A stretch of DNA of 10,672 nt from Burkholderiales bacterium (lineage in GTDB: Bacteria > Pseudomonadota > Gammaproteobacteria > Burkholderiales > SG8-41), in the NCBI GenBank assembly GCA_005800795.1, contig SYEN01000407.1, positions 1-10,672 on the forward strand, given 5' to 3'. Below are positions 1 to 6,160 of the stretch, piece by piece (the first letter of the stretch is position 1; each line of letters starts with the position of its first letter). The notes below the pieces were generated by a model. It made no database searches, was not told the DNA's origin, and saw only the letters and a list, made by a program, of their open reading frames with translations. The position numbers were made by a program, and so were the translations under genes.

Positions 1-346
1 TATAGAGCGTGTGATTCGCCGCCAGCGCGTTGATCGCGAGCAGCAGCGTATGGCCGTCGGGCGCGGCCTTGGCCACGGCATCCGCGCCAATGACCGTGCC
101 CGCACCGGGCCGGTTTTCGACGACGAACTGCTGGCCGTGCATATCGCTCAAGCGGCGCGCCAGCACACGGGCCAGAATATCGGTACCGCCACCCGGTGGC
201 ACGCCCACCACGATACGCACCGGTTTTGCAGGATAGTTCTGCGCACGCGCCGGACCAAACGCAACCAACGCGGCGCACAAACACGCCAGCGCCAGCATGG
301 CCATGCGCAAGGTTCGAGGCGGGACAAGGGTAGGAGAAAACAGCAT
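1..346 (-). CDS. Bug/TTT-family solute receptor, N-terminal part (runs off left edge)
   Basis: Periplasmic substrate-binding protein of the Bug (TctC-like) family, which captures small carboxylates for tripartite tricarboxylate transporters. Only the first 115 codons are inside the window; the frame is open to the left edge. A hydrophobic leader (about residues 14-30, rich in Ala, Leu and Cys) ends at a likely signal-peptidase site GPARA-QNYP near residue 36. Mature family landmarks follow in order: YPAKPVRIVV at 38-47, the PGGGTDILAR glycine/aspartate loop at 51-60, VVENRPGAGT at 75-84, and APDGHTLL at 95-102. The ATG at 346 is preceded in frame by a TAG twelve bases upstream and has no clear ribosome site. 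In-frame ATGs at 304 and 298, just before the hydrophobic segment, are equally possible starts. The ligand cannot be predicted. Family assignment is firm; the start is uncertain. Confidence 0.88.
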   Translation of the reverse strand, partial: MLFSPTLVPPRTLRMAMLALACLCAALVAFGPARAQNYPAKPVRIVVGVPPGGGTDILARVLARRLSDMHGQQFVVENRPGAGTVIGADAVAKAAPDGHTLLLAINALAANHTLY

Positions 347-646
347 CGCGGCCGCATTCTAACGCACGACACTTTTCAGTCGTCAGGCGCCGGTGCCGCC
401 AAATGCAGGCATCGCATGGCTCTTAAAAAAAAGATTTTATAAAACAAATACTTACAAAAACCTGTCGCTAAACTAAACCCGCTGCCATGCAATGGGCGTC
501 GGCGAAACTACCGGCGGCTTAGCACTTTACAACCTAGCGCGCAAGGAACCATGCCCTACTTTGCGCGGTAAAGGTTATGCTACAAGCGTTAATTGCTTTA
601 CGGTACCCACGCGACGCGAACTTAAGAGACGCAGGATCAAACCACC
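347..646. other. Divergent intergenic region, AT-rich core
   Basis: This 300-base gap separates the leftward Bug gene from the rightward diguanylate cyclase. I see no convincing gene. Bases about 421-470 are strongly A+T-rich compared with the surroundings, include a short TTTTATAAAA palindrome at about 435-444, and carry the first copy of a motif found in two other gaps of this window. Promoters for both flanking genes are expected here, but I cannot point to a well-matched sigma-70 pair. A poor Shine-Dalgarno-like AGGA at 633-636 serves the GTG start at 647. Confidence 0.6.
440..455 (-). promoter_or_regulatory. Shared intergenic motif, copy A
   Basis: Read on the minus strand this is GTAAGTATTTGTTTTA. 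It differs at one position out of 16 from copy B at 7825-7840 and resembles copy C at 9559-9575. It lies 94 bases upstream of the start codon of the leftward partial Bug gene and in the same orientation. It could be an operator or part of a promoter (TTGTAA resembles a -35 box, but a good -10 box is not present at the right distance). The function is inferred only from repetition in gaps. Confidence 0.4.
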
Positions 647-1594
647 GTGACCAACAGCCGCACAGCCACGCCACTGGACACCGACAGCGCGATCTACAAA
701 ACGCTGCTGGAATCCACCAAGGCGATCCCGTGGAAATTCGATTGGGCAGGCGGCCAGTTCACCTACATTGGACCGCAGATCGAAAATCTGCTGGGCTGGG
801 CGCCATCGAGCTGGAAAAGCGCCGAGGACTGGCTGAACCGCGTGCACCCGGAAGATCGTGCACTCGCGGTGAATTTCGGCATTGCGCAGGCGAAGGCCGG
901 TGTCGATCATGAAGTTGATTACCGCCTGCTCGACAAATTTGGCAACTACGTGTGGATACGCGGTGTGGTGCACGTGGTGCGCGGCGCTGGCGGCGAAATC
1001 GAATCGCTGATCGGCTTTATGATCGACATCAGCGAGCGCAAGAAAAACGAGGAACAACTGGCGCGGCTTTCGAAAAATCTCGAGGCGCTGTCGTTCAAGG
1101 ACGACTTGACCGGTGTGGCCAACCGGCGCCAGTTCAATCTGACCTTCGACAAGGAATGGGCACGCGCGCGGCGCAGTCTGATGCCGCTGTCGCTGATCAT
1201 GCTCGACATTGATTTCTTCAAGCAGTACAACGACCACTATGGCCACGTACAGGGCGACGAATGCCTGCGGCGCGTGGGCCTCGCTTTAAGTTCGGCGCCG
1301 GTGCGCTCCAGTGACCTGATCGCGCGCTATGGCGGTGAAGAGTTCGCCCTGCTGTTGCCCGACACCAGTCTGGAATCGGCGCGGCAAGTCGCCGAAAAAT
1401 GCCGTCATTTGATCCTCCGCCAGCAGATTCCCCACGCAAAATCGTCGATCAGCGATATCGTCACCGTCAGTCTGGGCGTCGGCACGGTGACACCGACTTC
1501 GGACGGCTCGCCGCTCGGCTTCATCGAGCAGGTCGACAAGCTGCTGTATCAGGCGAAACAAAACGGCCGTAACCGCGTCGAATCGATGCCCTGA
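647..1594 (+). CDS. PAS-GGDEF diguanylate cyclase
   Basis: Predicted cytoplasmic enzyme that makes cyclic di-GMP from two GTP, with a PAS sensor in front. The 315-residue product has a PAS_3-type fold at about 28-130, with WKFDWAGGQFTYIG at 29-42, the typical RVHPEDR at 65-71 and a PAC-like end FMIDISERKKNEEQL at 124-138. A short coiled linker leads to a GGDEF domain at about 148-313. The domain shows DDLTGVANRR at 152-161, the metal-binding DIDFFK at 187-192 and the active-site signature GGEEF at 229-233. An RSSD at 220-223 sits exactly five residues before it, which is the position of the product-inhibition I-site, so the cyclase is predicted to be active and feedback-controlled. No transmembrane segment is seen. 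The start is a GTG with AGGA ten bases upstream; an in-frame TAA at 623-625 and the lack of an earlier ATG support it. The PAS ligand is unknown. Confidence 0.93.
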   Translation: MTNSRTATPLDTDSAIYKTLLESTKAIPWKFDWAGGQFTYIGPQIENLLGWAPSSWKSAEDWLNRVHPEDRALAVNFGIAQAKAGVDHEVDYRLLDKFGNYVWIRGVVHVVRGAGGEIESLIGFMIDISERKKNEEQLARLSKNLEALSFKDDLTGVANRRQFNLTFDKEWARARRSLMPLSLIMLDIDFFKQYNDHYGHVQGDECLRRVGLALSSAPVRSSDLIARYGGEEFALLLPDTSLESARQVAEKCRHLILRQQIPHAKSSISDIVTVSLGVGTVTPTSDGSPLGFIEQVDKLLYQAKQNGRNRVESMP

Positions 1595-1603
1595 CATTCG
1601 CAT

Positions 1604-1630
1604 AGCCTGCGATGCAGGGCAACGCAGGCT
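1604..1630. terminator. Hairpin between convergent genes, possible terminator
   Basis: A perfect 8-bp stem (AGCCTGCG paired with CGCAGGCT) encloses an 11-base loop in the 52-base gap between the convergent cyclase and Bug genes. A T-rich tract begins only about 15 bases after the stem on the plus strand, so it is not a textbook intrinsic terminator for the cyclase. On the minus strand no T-run follows. Position between converging genes is the main argument. Confidence 0.4.
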
Positions 1631-1646
1631 GTTGGAACTGCCGCTT

Positions 1647-2621
1647 TTATTTTTTCAGCAGTGCACGCCAGCGCGCTATTTCTGATTGCAAAAATTTGCC
1701 GAACTCTTCTGGCGTGCTGTGTTTGGTCACCAGCCCCATGTCGGCGAAACGCTTGCGGATATCCGGCGACGCCAGCGCCGTGCCGATTTCTGCGTTCAGC
1801 TTTTGCACCACCGCACGCGGCGTGCCGGCGGGTGCGAACACGCCACCCCAACTGGCAAAATCGTAACCAGGTAAAACCTCCGCTGCCGCAGGCACATCCG
1901 GGAACGACGGGTTGCGCTGCGGCGTGCTCACTGCCAGCGCACGCAGCAGTCCGCCGCGTATGTGAGGCGAAGCCGCCGCGAGCGGATCAATCATGAACGT
2001 AATGCGGTTGGCAATGAGATCGGGATGCGCGGGCGTGCTGCCTTTGTATTGCACCTCGGTCATGCCCGGCAAGCCGCCCGCACCCTGCACCATCAACAGC
2101 GTTGCCAACTGGTGCGGACTGCCTGTGCCGGTGGCACCATACGTAATCTTGCCGGGATTGGCCTTGATGAATTTGATCAACTCCGGCAGCGTCTTCACCG
2201 GCGACTGCGCGCTGACGGCAAACACATACGGCGTGATGTGCGTCATCGAAACCGCCGCAAAGTCCTTGACTGCATCAAACGGCATGTCTGGCAACGTGAC
2301 CGGGTTGATCGACATGTTCGCCGCAGCCTGCAACAGCGTGTAGCCGTCCGGATCGGCCTTGGCCACGATATGCGAGCCGATGATCTGCGATGCGCCGACG
2401 CGGTTGTCCACCACCACCTGCTTGCCCAACGACTGCGAGAGTTTGTCGCCAAGCAGCCGCGCGACGATATCACTCGGTCCGCCCGTCGGCGACGGCACTA
2501 TGACGCGGATATTCTTGACAGGGTATGCAGTCTGGCCGGTCTGGCCGTATGCAGAAAGCGGCACTACCACAGGGGACAGCATCACGGCACTAGCTGCGAT
2601 CACGTTCAACAATCGGCGCAT
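1647..2621 (-). CDS. Bug/TTT-family periplasmic solute receptor
   Basis: Extracytoplasmic carboxylate-binding protein of the Bug family, 324 residues, the usual full length. The signal peptide spans about 1-26 (MRRLL, then a hydrophobic stretch ending PLSAYG-Q). The mature part begins YPVKNIRVIVP at 33-43, with TGGPSDIVARLL at 46-57, VVVDNRVGAS at 69-78 and DPDGYTLL at 90-97. The YKGSTPAHPDLIANRI segment and the late SWGGVFAPAGTPRAVVQKLN segment are also characteristic. The ATG at 2621 is chosen over an in-frame start further upstream because AAGGAGAA sits at 2628-2635 at ideal spacing and the leader then starts with MRR. It is transcribed away from the rightward Bug gene, so the two share a control region. 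No TctA or TctB gene is adjacent, so it presumably works with a transporter encoded elsewhere. Ligand unknown. Confidence 0.93.
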   Translation of the reverse strand: MRRLLNVIAASAVMLSPVVVPLSAYGQTGQTAYPVKNIRVIVPSPTGGPSDIVARLLGDKLSQSLGKQVVVDNRVGASQIIGSHIVAKADPDGYTLLQAAANMSINPVTLPDMPFDAVKDFAAVSMTHITPYVFAVSAQSPVKTLPELIKFIKANPGKITYGATGTGSPHQLATLLMVQGAGGLPGMTEVQYKGSTPAHPDLIANRITFMIDPLAAASPHIRGGLLRALAVSTPQRNPSFPDVPAAAEVLPGYDFASWGGVFAPAGTPRAVVQKLNAEIGTALASPDIRKRFADMGLVTKHSTPEEFGKFLQSEIARWRALLKK

Positions 2622-2655
2622 CGGCAATTCTCCTTGGGCTTTGATTTCCTGCGCT

Positions 2656-2684
2656 AGAATACAGGTGAATGGCAGTCGCAACAA
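2656..2684 (-). promoter_or_regulatory. Candidate sigma-70 promoter for the leftward Bug gene
   Basis: On the minus strand a TTGTTG at 2684-2679 and a TATTCT at 2661-2656 are separated by 17 bases. The -10 box matches the consensus at four of six positions; the -35 box is weaker. Transcription would begin near 2649, giving a leader of about 28 bases that includes the strong ribosome-binding site. This is a visual match only. Confidence 0.35.
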
Positions 2685-2796
2685 CGGCGGCATACGCCCA
2701 TGAACGCCTGACAAAATGACTCAACGAGCTCGCCATTCATGCTTCAACCTCAGCCAAATGCGGCCTGCGTTCGGCACGATCGACTATGTTTCCCTT

Positions 2797-2825
2797 TTCG
2801 CTGTAGCGCAGCGAAGCCCAACGAA
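2797..2825. repeat. Hairpin resembling a dispersed intergenic palindrome fragment
   Basis: TTCGCTG (2797-2803) and CAGCGAA (2809-2815) form a 7-bp stem with a 5-base loop, followed by GCCCAACG. The string CAGCGAAGCCCAACG resembles, from memory, a palindromic intergenic element common in proteobacterial genomes (GTTGGGCTTCGCTGCGC and variants). Here the outer GGGC arm seems to be missing, so it may be a decayed copy. It lies in the untranslated leader region of the rightward Bug gene. Confidence 0.35.
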
Positions 2826-2879
2826 AAACACACATTTCATTTGAGCCCAACCATCTGGCGCCATCGACGAGGAACGAAA

Positions 2880-3863
2880 ATGTACGCTGCTTCAATCTAC
2901 ACTCACATCGCCAGCGCCATTGCCCTGGCATGCTGCGCCGTCTCCACCAGCCCTGCGATAGCCGCCGATAACTACCCCAGCCGTCCGATTCGCATCATCA
3001 CGCCCGCACAACCGGGTGGCACGACCGATTATCTTGCGCGGCTGCTTGCCACGCGGCTGACTGAAGTATGGAAGCAGCAGGCCATCGTCGATAATCGCGG
3101 CAGCGCATCCGGTGTCAACGCCGCCGAGATCACCAAAAACGCTGCGCCCGACGGCTACACGCTGATCATTCTGTATCACCAGCATGTGGTGAACGCGGCG
3201 CTTATTCCCAACCTGCCGTACCACGCAATCAATGATTTCACGCCGATCTCGCAAATGACGGCAGCGGGCACACTGCTGGTGGTGCATCCTTCACATCCGG
3301 CAAAATCGCTGGCGGATTTCGTCGACTGGTGCAAAACCACCAGGGAAGCCATAAATTTTGGCTCCGCCGGCATCGGCAGCGGCGGCCATCTCGCCGGCGA
3401 ACTGCTAAAAATGATGACCGGCGCGAAGGCGCAGCACATACCGTACAAAGGCACCGGCCCGGCGATGATCGATCTGATCGCCGGACATTACCATTTCACT
3501 TTTTCATCACCCGCCACGGCACAATCGCAGGTGCGTGCGGGGAAGCTGCGCGCCATCGCGGTGTCGGCGCCCAAACGGTTGGCCGCGTTGCCGGACATCC
3601 CCGCCATGAACGAGGCGCTGCCCGGGTTTGAATTCGTCGGCTGGTACGGCGTGGTCGGCCCTGCGCGTATGGCGAAACCCGTGGTAACAAAAATTCACGC
3701 CGAGACTGCCGCTTACGTCAAAACACCGGAATTCCTGAAACGTGCCACTGCTGATGGCGCGGAAGCCATCGGCAGCGATCCGGAAACATTTCGCCAGATG
3801 ATGCTGGCGGACATGAAAAAATTGGCGGAACTGGTTAAGCGTAGCGGGGCGAAATTTAACTAG
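2880..3863 (+). CDS. Bug/TTT-family periplasmic solute receptor
   Basis: Second complete Bug receptor, 327 residues. A signal peptide covers about 1-29, with a hydrophobic Ala-rich core and a probable cleavage after SPAIAA. The mature protein starts DNYPSRPIRIITP, then shows QPGGTTDYLAR at 44-54, AIVDNRGSASG at 68-78, APDGYTLI at 89-96, a YKGTGPAMIDLIAGHYHF segment and the late GWYGVVGPARMAKPVV segment. GAGGAA about seven bases upstream of the ATG at 2880 fixes the start; an in-frame ATG at 2739 would add 47 residues without a leader and is rejected. It is divergent from the Bug gene at 1647-2621 but clearly diverged from it in sequence, so the pair is not a recent tandem copy. It converges with the PrpF-Bug fusion gene, 110 bases away. 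Ligand unknown. Confidence 0.93.
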   Translation: MYAASIYTHIASAIALACCAVSTSPAIAADNYPSRPIRIITPAQPGGTTDYLARLLATRLTEVWKQQAIVDNRGSASGVNAAEITKNAAPDGYTLIILYHQHVVNAALIPNLPYHAINDFTPISQMTAAGTLLVVHPSHPAKSLADFVDWCKTTREAINFGSAGIGSGGHLAGELLKMMTGAKAQHIPYKGTGPAMIDLIAGHYHFTFSSPATAQSQVRAGKLRAIAVSAPKRLAALPDIPAMNEALPGFEFVGWYGVVGPARMAKPVVTKIHAETAAYVKTPEFLKRATADGAEAIGSDPETFRQMMLADMKKLAELVKRSGAKFN

Positions 3864-3973
3864 CTCAACCAGCCTTGCAGATTGTTGATTGGCACTTGAA
3901 GCGGGGAGATGATTCAGTACCATAGCCCGACAGCAAGGCACGCCACGGCCGGTGCAATAGGGCGACTGACGTT

Positions 3974-6025
3974 CTAGTCAAGCGCTGGCGCTTCTAACCG
4001 CAAGCCCAACTGTCGAACCACCTTCCGCCACTTGCTTCGCTCGCTTTGTAGCAGGTCGCGCAGATTCGAGGTACTGCCCGCGCCAACCTGAGTGCCTTCG
4101 GCAGCGAATCGCTCAAAGATTTCCTGATCTTGCATCACTGCATTGAGGGCTTCGTTCAAGCGTTCGACTACCGGACCCGGTGTCTTTGCCGGTGCAAACA
4201 AACCATACCACTGTGAAAATTCTATATCCGGTATACCAGCTTCCGCAAGCGTCGGAAGTTCAGGAAAAGGGAGCAACCTGCTGGCACCAGCCACCGCCAA
4301 CGCACGCAGCCTGCCGCTGCGCAGGTAGGGCTGTGCGGTAAACAGACTCGGGAACATCACTTGGGGATTACCCCGCGCAATGTCCGCAATAGCGGGCGCC
4401 GCGCCGGGATAGACCAACCCTGTCATCGATACACCAGTTCGCAGCTTAAACCACTCGGCGGCCACATAGGGCACAGTTCCCTCGCCAGCCGACGCATAGC
4501 TGAAACGGCCGGGCTGCGATTGCAGCAACAACAGCAATTCTTGCACATTGTGCGCGGGTAGGGCGCTGTTCACCACCAGCAACGTAGGGGAATGCCCCAC
4601 CAGTCCCACTGGCGCAAAATCCGCTATCGGATCGTAGTGCAGCGCGTGCAACACGGGATTTATGCCATGCGTGGCAATGTAGCCAAAAAGCAGGGTATGT
4701 CCGTCAGGACGTGCCGCGGCTACATATTCGCTGGCGATGCTGCCATTGCCGCCGGAGCGGTTGTCAACTGTGACCGCGCATCCCAACAATGGCCCCAGTT
4801 TACGTGCCAGCGCGCGCGCCATGGTGTCGTTGCCTCCGCCAGAGCTGGTAGGCACGATGATGTGAATGCCCTGAGCCGGGAACGGCGGCAAAGCATCCGC
4901 CTTGGCGCCAGACTCGTCCGCTGACGCCAGAACCGCTGGCGGAAAGACATAGCCTGGCAATGTCATTTCACCCTGTAGAATCTTGCGCGCCGTGCGTACT
5001 AGCGATGCCCGCGTTACCTCTGCCGCTTGGCCCTCGCCCTGAATCTCGACTTCGACATCAATCTGGCCGCCCGGGTGCAATACCACCAGGGGATGTTTGC
5101 CGGCGGCCTTTGGTGTCCCGCTGGCCACGGTACCGGGCAACGCGAAAGCAGTCACCACACCAATCGCCCCCGTTACCGCATGTGAAGAATGACAGCGATG
5201 CAGCGTAAAGTAACGCGATGTAATACTCAGCGGCCCGTCACCGGCGCTGACCAGCACGGGCTTTGGCACCACGCTATTCGATACATCGCCCAGTCCCATG
5301 CGCACACCTGCCGCACGCCGCAGACTTTCAATACGCGCCAATAGCAACGCATTGGCGTCAAGCTCCGCAGGACGTTCGCGTCCGGCCAGACCCAGGTCAG
5401 AGGCACGCAGCATCATCAGCGGCATGGCGGCATCTATACACGTCACCTCGATTCCGTCGATGACGTCGATACGACTTCCCGTCGGAAACAATTGGCCCGT
5501 GACCGCACCCCAGGCATCAAGAAAGTTAAGCAGGATGGGCGCAGCCGTGCCAGCCACACCATCAATGCGGGCATCACCGTCATAGGTCACCCGGCCATGC
5601 GGCGTGCAGACCGTCACATCGATTTTCGAGCCGGTATTGACGTTGTACACCCGTGCGTTGGTATATCCTGGCTGCGCGGCTATCAAACCCTGCTCAATGG
5701 CAAATGGCACGACGCCGGATAACATATTGCCGCAATTGGGCCGCGTGTCCACGGACTGCTGGCCCACGCCGACCTGCGCGAACAGATAATCAACCTGACA
5801 ATCGGGATGGCTTGATTTCGACACAATCGCCACCTTGCTGTTGAGTGTGCTGCCACCACCCACGCCATCCAGTTGCAATGGATCAGACGCACCTATTGCG
5901 CCAATCAAAGCCTGATCGCGCGCTTCATCTCCATCCGGCAGCCATTCTCTTAGAAAAAATGGGCCGCGTGACGTGCCGGCACGCATGAGTACACAAGGCA
6001 ATTTCAGATTCAAGTTGGTTGACAT
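3974..6025 (-). CDS. Fusion protein: PrpF-like isomerase plus leaderless Bug receptor domain
   Basis: A 683-residue two-domain protein. Residues about 8-362 form a PrpF/4-oxalomesaconate tautomerase-like domain, a family with the diaminopimelate-epimerase fold that moves C=C bonds in aconitate-like acids. Visible landmarks are LMRAGTSRGPFF (13-24), GGGSTLNSKVAIV (57-69) with a candidate active-site Lys64, and PNCGNML (96-102) with Cys98. SSHAVTGAIGV (280-290) and the usual family ending (RTARKIL then GYVFP) follow. A 19-residue Ala/Pro-rich linker (363-381) leads to a Bug domain at about 382-677. That domain begins FPAQGIHIIVP, then SGGGNDTMARALARKLG, VTVDNRSGGNGS, RPDGHTLLF and FSQWYGLFAPAKTPGPVV, so it is complete from the mature N-terminus. 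Neither the protein start nor the linker resembles a signal peptide, so the receptor domain is predicted to stay in the cytoplasm, contrary to its family. The ATG at 6025 has AAGG immediately next to it, which is too close for good initiation. The frame is uninterrupted. It lies 135 bases downstream of the FAD dehydrogenase on the same strand, which suggests a shared pathway. Confidence 0.88.
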   Translation of the reverse strand: MSTNLNLKLPCVLMRAGTSRGPFFLREWLPDGDEARDQALIGAIGASDPLQLDGVGGGSTLNSKVAIVSKSSHPDCQVDYLFAQVGVGQQSVDTRPNCGNMLSGVVPFAIEQGLIAAQPGYTNARVYNVNTGSKIDVTVCTPHGRVTYDGDARIDGVAGTAAPILLNFLDAWGAVTGQLFPTGSRIDVIDGIEVTCIDAAMPLMMLRASDLGLAGRERPAELDANALLLARIESLRRAAGVRMGLGDVSNSVVPKPVLVSAGDGPLSITSRYFTLHRCHSSHAVTGAIGVVTAFALPGTVASGTPKAAGKHPLVVLHPGGQIDVEVEIQGEGQAAEVTRASLVRTARKILQGEMTLPGYVFPPAVLASADESGAKADALPPFPAQGIHIIVPTSSGGGNDTMARALARKLGPLLGCAVTVDNRSGGNGSIASEYVAAARPDGHTLLFGYIATHGINPVLHALHYDPIADFAPVGLVGHSPTLLVVNSALPAHNVQELLLLLQSQPGRFSYASAGEGTVPYVAAEWFKLRTGVSMTGLVYPGAAPAIADIARGNPQVMFPSLFTAQPYLRSGRLRALAVAGASRLLPFPELPTLAEAGIPDIEFSQWYGLFAPAKTPGPVVERLNEALNAVMQDQEIFERFAAEGTQVGAGSTSNLRDLLQSERSKWRKVVRQLGLRLEAPALD

Positions 6026-6160
6026 CCTTGGCGATGGTAGGATTGATTCCTTCCATCCGGCGTTGAAAATTAAATTCCGCGATTGCCGGGTACCATGAAA
6101 CCAAGCCGCCCCGGCTACGTGCCTAACTTTGATTGCACCAGCGGCTTCACTAACGCCGAT

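Noticed and set aside
11..442. A 143-codon plus-strand frame at the left edge
   Set aside because: The opposite strand encodes a clear Bug N-terminus with signal peptide; this frame is compositionally a shadow.
575..1246. A 223-codon open frame on the minus strand
   Set aside because: It is antisense to the diguanylate cyclase, whose domains and motifs are unmistakable.
1962..2657. A 231-codon open frame on the plus strand
   Set aside because: It is antisense to the Bug gene at 1647-2621 and very rich in Arg, His and Gln with no known motif.
2622..2714. A 31-residue N-terminal extension of the leftward Bug protein
   Set aside because: It would bury the signal peptide; the ATG at 2621 has a strong ribosome-binding site at correct spacing.
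2739..2879. A 47-residue N-terminal extension of the rightward Bug protein
   Set aside because: It would move the hydrophobic leader inside the protein; the ATG at 2880 has its own ribosome-binding site.
3980..3993. Hairpin AAGCG-CTGG-CGCTT as terminator for the rightward Bug gene
   Set aside because: It lies inside the last codons of the fusion gene, the stem is only 5 bp and there is no T-run after it.
6104..6116. Hairpin AGCCG-CCC-CGGCT downstream of the FAD dehydrogenase
   Set aside because: The stem is 5 bp with a 3-base loop and lacks a following T-tract on the minus strand, so it is too weak to call a terminator.
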